DNA of 64,000 nucleotides, taken from NCBI RefSeq assembly GCF_000276665.1, contig NW_004955483.1:9365968-9429967 (forward strand). Direction: 5' to 3'. A program made the translations under genes and the position numbers. How positions within the stretch are numbered: position 1 is the stretch's first letter; each line of letters begins with the position of its first letter. This DNA is from Chinchilla lanigera. Lineage: Eukaryota > Chordata > Mammalia > Rodentia > Chinchillidae. This document shows positions 60,335 through 64,000 of this stretch, one piece after another. The notes under the pieces are model-generated. The model was not told the origin of the DNA and did not search any database. It was given only the letters and a program-made list of their open reading frames with translations.

Positions 60335-60674
60335 GTTTTGTTTTAAATAGGCTTTTTAATAGCAGTTTTGAGTTTACAGAAAAATTGATTGGAAAGTACA
60401 GAGAGTTCCCGCATCCCGGGCTTTCCCTCTTCCCTGATGCTGTGTCTCCTATGACTAACATCTTGCAGAGTGCATTTCTCACAGGCGATGACTGTTATTG
60501 ATAAATTATTAACCACAGGCCATAGTCTGCATTAGGATTCACTCTTTGTTGGGTGTATTTGTATGGTTTTGACAAATGCATAGTGGTGTGTCTGTCATCC
60601 TAAGGAATAGTTTGACCACCCTAAAATTCTTCTGTGCTGTATTTGCTCCTCCCTCACTCCCTTTCTACCCCTGA

Positions 60675-60817
60675 GCCCCTGGGTTGTTTTTTTTGTTGTT
60701 GTTGTTGTTTGTTTGTTTTTGGTTTTTCTCCGGTACTGGGAACCGAACTCACGACATTGCGCTTGCCAGGCAGGCGCTTTGCCGCTGAGCTAAATCCCCA
60801 GCCCCTGCCCCTGGGTT
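60675..60817 (-). mobile_element. ID SINE inserted into L1, with target duplication
   Basis: Reverse ID with GTT-rich tail (60686-60722), then 'ggtactgggaaccgaactca', 'cttgccaggcaggcgctttg' and 'ctgagctaaatccccagccc', ending near 60805. An 11-bp direct repeat 'gcccctgggtt' flanks it (60675-60685 and 60807-60817). Younger than the host L1. Confidence 0.92.
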
Positions 60818-61109
60818 TTTTACTCTCTCCATAGATTTGCTTTTTCTACAGTGCCATATAGATTCATGCAGGTATATAATTTTCAAGCAAGCATTATTCA
60901 TGTAGCAGTGTCCATTCCAGTTCCTCCATGTCTTGATAGGTCATTTCCTTTTAGTGTGGGAGAATTCTGTTATATGATGTACCACAGTTTATTTGCCCAT
61001 TTACTGAGTTTTGGCAGTTGTGGGTAGAGTTGTTCTAAACATTCTAGTACCTACTAGATTTTCACCAAAGAGCATGGTTGCTGGATCATAACATGAAGTG
61101 TGCTTTTAT

Positions 61110-61290
61110 TTTTTATAGATACCAACTTAAAATTTTTTATATTTGAAATACATTATTAAATACATGTATCATGGGAATGTAGTACTTATACATGTAGCAT
61201 CTTGATCCTTTTTATTTCTCTTCCCCTTCTTCCTGTCTTTCCCATCTCCTGGTCCCCTTCCTATCCCCATAAAGGATCTGCCAGTTTAGA
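61110..61290. mobile_element. Unclassified insertion within L1
   Basis: The L1 text is interrupted between 'gaagtgtgcttttattttt' and 'ttgaaactgccaaaatg'. The intervening ~180 bp has an AT-rich half and a C/T-rich half ('cttccccttcttcctgtctt'). It may be another L1/SINE fragment. Confidence 0.4.
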
Positions 61291-61590
61291 TTTTTTTTTG
61301 AAACTGCCAAAATGTCTTCCAGCATAACCATACCATCTTGCATTCGCACCAGTGATAAATGAGAGTCCCCTTGTTGTACGCTTTTGCCCACATTTGCTAT
61401 TGGCTGTCTTTGGATTTTGTCCGTTTTAATAGGCACATGGGAGTATATTATTGTGCCTTAATTTGCCATTCCCTGATGACTCAGGATGTGGGTCATCTTT
61501 TCCATATACTTATCTGATGTCTGTATAGCTTCTTTGGAAGGTGTCCATTTAGGTCTTTTGTCTAGTTTTTAATTGGGTTATATTTTAGAA

Positions 61591-62240
61591 GTGCTTCCCT
61601 CAGCTCAGTGATTGCTGTATTTCTTTTTCCTCTCAAGTTGGCGCTCACCACTCAGTTAGATGGTGTGGCGCTTGGATAGATGCTGTCCTTCGCTGGTGAC
61701 CTTTCTTGTCTCCTAGAGCATTCTCCACACCTCAGATGCTCAGTACACACTGTTTTCCCACTCTAGTGCCCAGCAAGCTCCTGGACAAAGACCAGAATCA
61801 AGAATGTAGAAAGCAGAAGTTTGCATGATGTGATCACTGCCCTAGGATCCATTTTATAACCTAACTGGTGGGAGAACAGCTCCCCTTATCCATAGGGGAC
61901 GCGATCCTCTGTGGATGCCTAGAGCTGCAGATAGTACAAAGCCCTGTAGATTACCGTACTGTTTTCTATACATACGTATCTGTGATAAAGTTTACTTTAC
62001 AAATTAAGAACCATAACAGATTACTTGATATTACACTACAAAAAATTGTAACAATATACTATAATAACAGTTATTTAAAATTTAAGAATCACTTCTGGAA
62101 TTTTCCCTTTAATGTTTTGGACCATGGTTGACTGTGAGTAGCTGAAACTTCAGAAAGGGGAACCATGGAAAGGGGGAAACTACTAGTAAACAAAGAAATC
62201 ACTTGGTCCTTTTGTACTGATTTCTAAGTTTTACTGGCTT
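61591..62240. other. Unique AT-rich sequence
   Basis: Nothing recognised. Confidence 0.5.
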
Positions 62241-62274
62241 ATCGCTTCTCGGCCTTTTGATTAAGATCAAGTGT
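62241..62274 (+). pseudogene. U2 snRNA fragment (tailless retropseudogene)
   Basis: The first 34 nt of U2 snRNA are present with two transitions ('atcgcttctcggccttttga' then 'ttaagatcaagtgt'). This is the U2 5' end, including the start of the branch-site recognition region, but everything 3' is missing and there is no A-tail. A perfect 14-bp direct repeat 'tctaagttttactg' flanks it (62223-62236 and 62274-62287), marking retrotransposition. The four bases 'gctt' between the left repeat and the U2 start are unexplained. Confidence 0.85.
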
Positions 62275-62287
62275 CTAAGTTTTACTG

Positions 62288-63420
62288 TCTGATATACAAA
62301 TATAAAGCATTTTTTAAAAATGTTTCTGACGCTTGTTTAGTTTACCTATGGACTGTAAACTTGCTGAGCTACTAAAAGCACTAAGTGTACAGCAGTAAGA
62401 GGGATGGGAAATATATATGAATTTGTATGCAAGACTGGGAGTTATATATACTAGGCATGCGATGGTAATTAGCAGGGGAGGAAGTCCATGCAGACTGGAG
62501 ACATTCTCCATGATACAGGGCTTCGGAAGCCAATGTGTTACAGGTACATCAAAGGATCCTTCGTGACCTCAGCCCTGTGACCCCCTAGACTACAGGGCAC
62601 TGCAGGGGGCTTGATCATTTTGATCACTTATGCTGGTATAGTGCTGCCTAGGTATTTCTTCTTTTTCTTTCCTTTTTTTCTGGATGTGCCTCTAGAGGGA
62701 GCACGTGCCAGCCCAGTGTACACACTAGCATAATAAGGAAGGGAGAAAATGTCTTGGAATTCAAAAGAATCCAGTTTGTGGCCAACCCTGAGGGCAGGGA
62801 TTCCTGTCTGCTTCGCATTTGGCTCTATCTCCACCCTGGAAGCGGTCCTTGGCATATCCACTTTGAAGCAGGTCAAACCTGGTACTCACACATTTCCATG
62901 TGAAAGATTTTGTCCCATTACTTGTCATCTGTTGGTACTGGTGCTCACTAGAGAAGTTAAACATGTCATCAAATTTATTAAATTTCTGCCAATCAAAAAA
63001 GGAAAGAAATTTCCAATAGCCTTGCGACTCACTACCTTTTCCAGCCAGAACACTTCATTATTTATCACTCTTGGTACACATCATACCTCCCAGGACCAAC
63101 CAATAAGAAGTACTGAGGTACTTGGTAGTGCTCAATAAATTATTTAATTCATGAAGCACATGTGAGTTTGAGCCTGTTACCAAACCTTCTCTGTGCTTCA
63201 GTCTCCAGAGTTAGAAATACAGTTCATTGCCGAGAGCAGATGTAAATTGATATGCAGACAGTGGGACTGTTGTGACCTACAAGTGACACAAGCATATAGC
63301 ATTACTATCGCTCATTACAGGGAAGAACCTTCTTACTCTGCTCTGGGTCAATTCAGGATGAAGGCAGACAGGTTTCCAGGTTTGGTACTCTGTCATTTGA
63401 AGCATTTTTAAGTACAGATA
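62288..63420. other. Unique sequence
   Basis: No gene recognised; the 129-codon plus frame at 62749-63138 has no domain and is overlapped by minus-strand frames. Confidence 0.5.

Positions 63421-63471
<51 letters not shown>
63421..63471. repeat. (ATG)17 trinucleotide repeat
   Basis: Uninterrupted ATG/GAT run. The minus-strand poly-His open frame over it is an artefact. Confidence 0.98.
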
Positions 63472-63473
<2 letters not shown>

Positions 63474-63559
63474 AGTGGTTGCTTTCATGCAATTTATAAA
63501 ATGAATTGCTTTACACTGATAAAATCCTCAGAGCAGTTCTTGAGCAGCTACTTCTCTTT

Positions 63560-63700
63560 ATTCTCCTTATAAATAACAGAGCTGATGCTGGGGAAAAGTT
63601 AGTGCTTATGTAAGATTATGTAAGTGGCATGTTCCTCAGCTAGAACTCGAACCCAAATATTTTGATCTTCTGGCTTCTGATCTCAAGGACTTTCATCCAC
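63560..63700 (-). mobile_element. MIR fragment
   Basis: 'cctcagctagaactcgaacc' and 'tttgatcttctggcttctga' fit the antisense MIR 5' half. Confidence 0.55.
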
Positions 63701-64000
63701 ACCAACTGTGATAAAGTTTTAACAAGCTCTGCTTTAAAGACTAAATAAATCACTTCAGAGATAGCATATTCTCTGGGTACAAATGATAATGATAAAGTCA
63801 ATTTAAGAATCCTTAAATGAAGTAAACATGCCTAAATTCTTTTTAAACATGGGCAGTCAAAAACAGATTTAAGTTAGTTTGGATCTCTCAATTCTAAATC
63901 TTGAACCTGCGAATCAGTAATGGAGTTTTAATGTGGATTAACTGCCTATAGGATTTTTGAAAGGTAAAATCATGAAGTATAAGCCTACCTAATGATTATA

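Larger units (their letters stand above)
60335..61590 (-). mobile_element. Old L1 (ORF2 end and 3' UTR), interrupted
   Basis: Antisense L1M-type: 'agcagttttgagtttacaga', 'catttactgagttttggcag', 'ggttgctggatcataacatg', 'aactgccaaaatgtcttcca', 'atttgccattccctgatgac', 'tttttaattgggttatattt'. It is broken by an ID SINE (60686-60806) and by an unclassified block at about 61110-61290. No intact frame. Confidence 0.88.

Noticed and set aside
62241..62274. Functional U2 snRNA gene
   Set aside because: Only 34 nt, with no Sm site, 3' stems or upstream promoter elements visible.
63277..63492. Poly-histidine minus-strand frame
   Set aside because: Translation of the (ATG)17 repeat.
1..64000. CRISPR arrays, operons, riboswitches, phage or plasmid genes
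   Set aside because: The sequence is mammalian; no regularly spaced repeats or bacterial gene structure.

Overview
The window is nuclear DNA from a mammal, almost certainly a rodent outside the mouse/rat group. It is full of degenerate retroelements: tRNA-derived ID SINEs, B1 (7SL-derived) SINEs and B1-ID composites, 5'-truncated L1s, ERVL-MaLR-type LTRs, and old MIR, L2 and MER5A copies shared by all mammals. B1 plus ID points to Rodentia. The ID right-hand sequence does not look like the mouse, rat, squirrel or beaver versions I know; a hystricomorph (guinea-pig or mole-rat relative) is my best guess, and it is only a guess. Base composition is ordinary, with sparse CpG, many microsatellites and no CpG island.

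I find no protein-coding gene. No open frame on either strand exceeds 184 codons, and the longest lie in LTRs, L1 remnants, simple repeats or unremarkable unique sequence. The window is therefore intergenic or lies inside a large intron. The only exon-like segment is a 49-bp stretch at 57960-58008 (+) with a good acceptor and a good donor; I do not recognise its peptide and hold it as a weak candidate.

Layout. 1-5.7 kb: L1 3' end, B1/ID SINEs, MIR, a MaLR LTR with a perfect 5-bp target-site duplication. 5.7-9.6 kb: mostly unique, with MIRs. 9.6-15 kb: two MaLR LTRs, a probable ERV solo LTR and an ERVL-like LTR. 15-28.7 kb: mostly unique with SINEs, a 5S rRNA fragment, MIR, MER5A, and an old L1 ORF2/3' end beside an AT-rich microsatellite. 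28.7-32.3 kb: repeat-poor, with a possible conserved non-coding element. 32.3-36 kb: MaLR LTR, L2, and an LTR-like repeat split by an L1 3' UTR. 36-47 kb: MER5A, L2, SINEs, two MaLR LTRs. 47-55.6 kb: SINEs, MIR, then repeat-poor sequence. 55.6-57 kb: young L1 nested in an old L1. 57-60.3 kb: mostly unique, with the exon candidate. 60.3-61.6 kb: old L1 interrupted by an ID SINE. 61.6-64 kb: a U2 snRNA fragment, an (ATG)17 tract and a MIR.

The most distinctive items are two 3'-truncated small-RNA fragments (U2 and 5S), each flanked by short direct repeats and lacking an A-tail, which fit the 'tailless retropseudogene' class. Also notable are nested L1s with readable target-site duplications and an L1 3' UTR carrying an internal ~162-bp duplication. 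I see no new multi-gene system. Family names come from recall of consensus sequences, not from a search.
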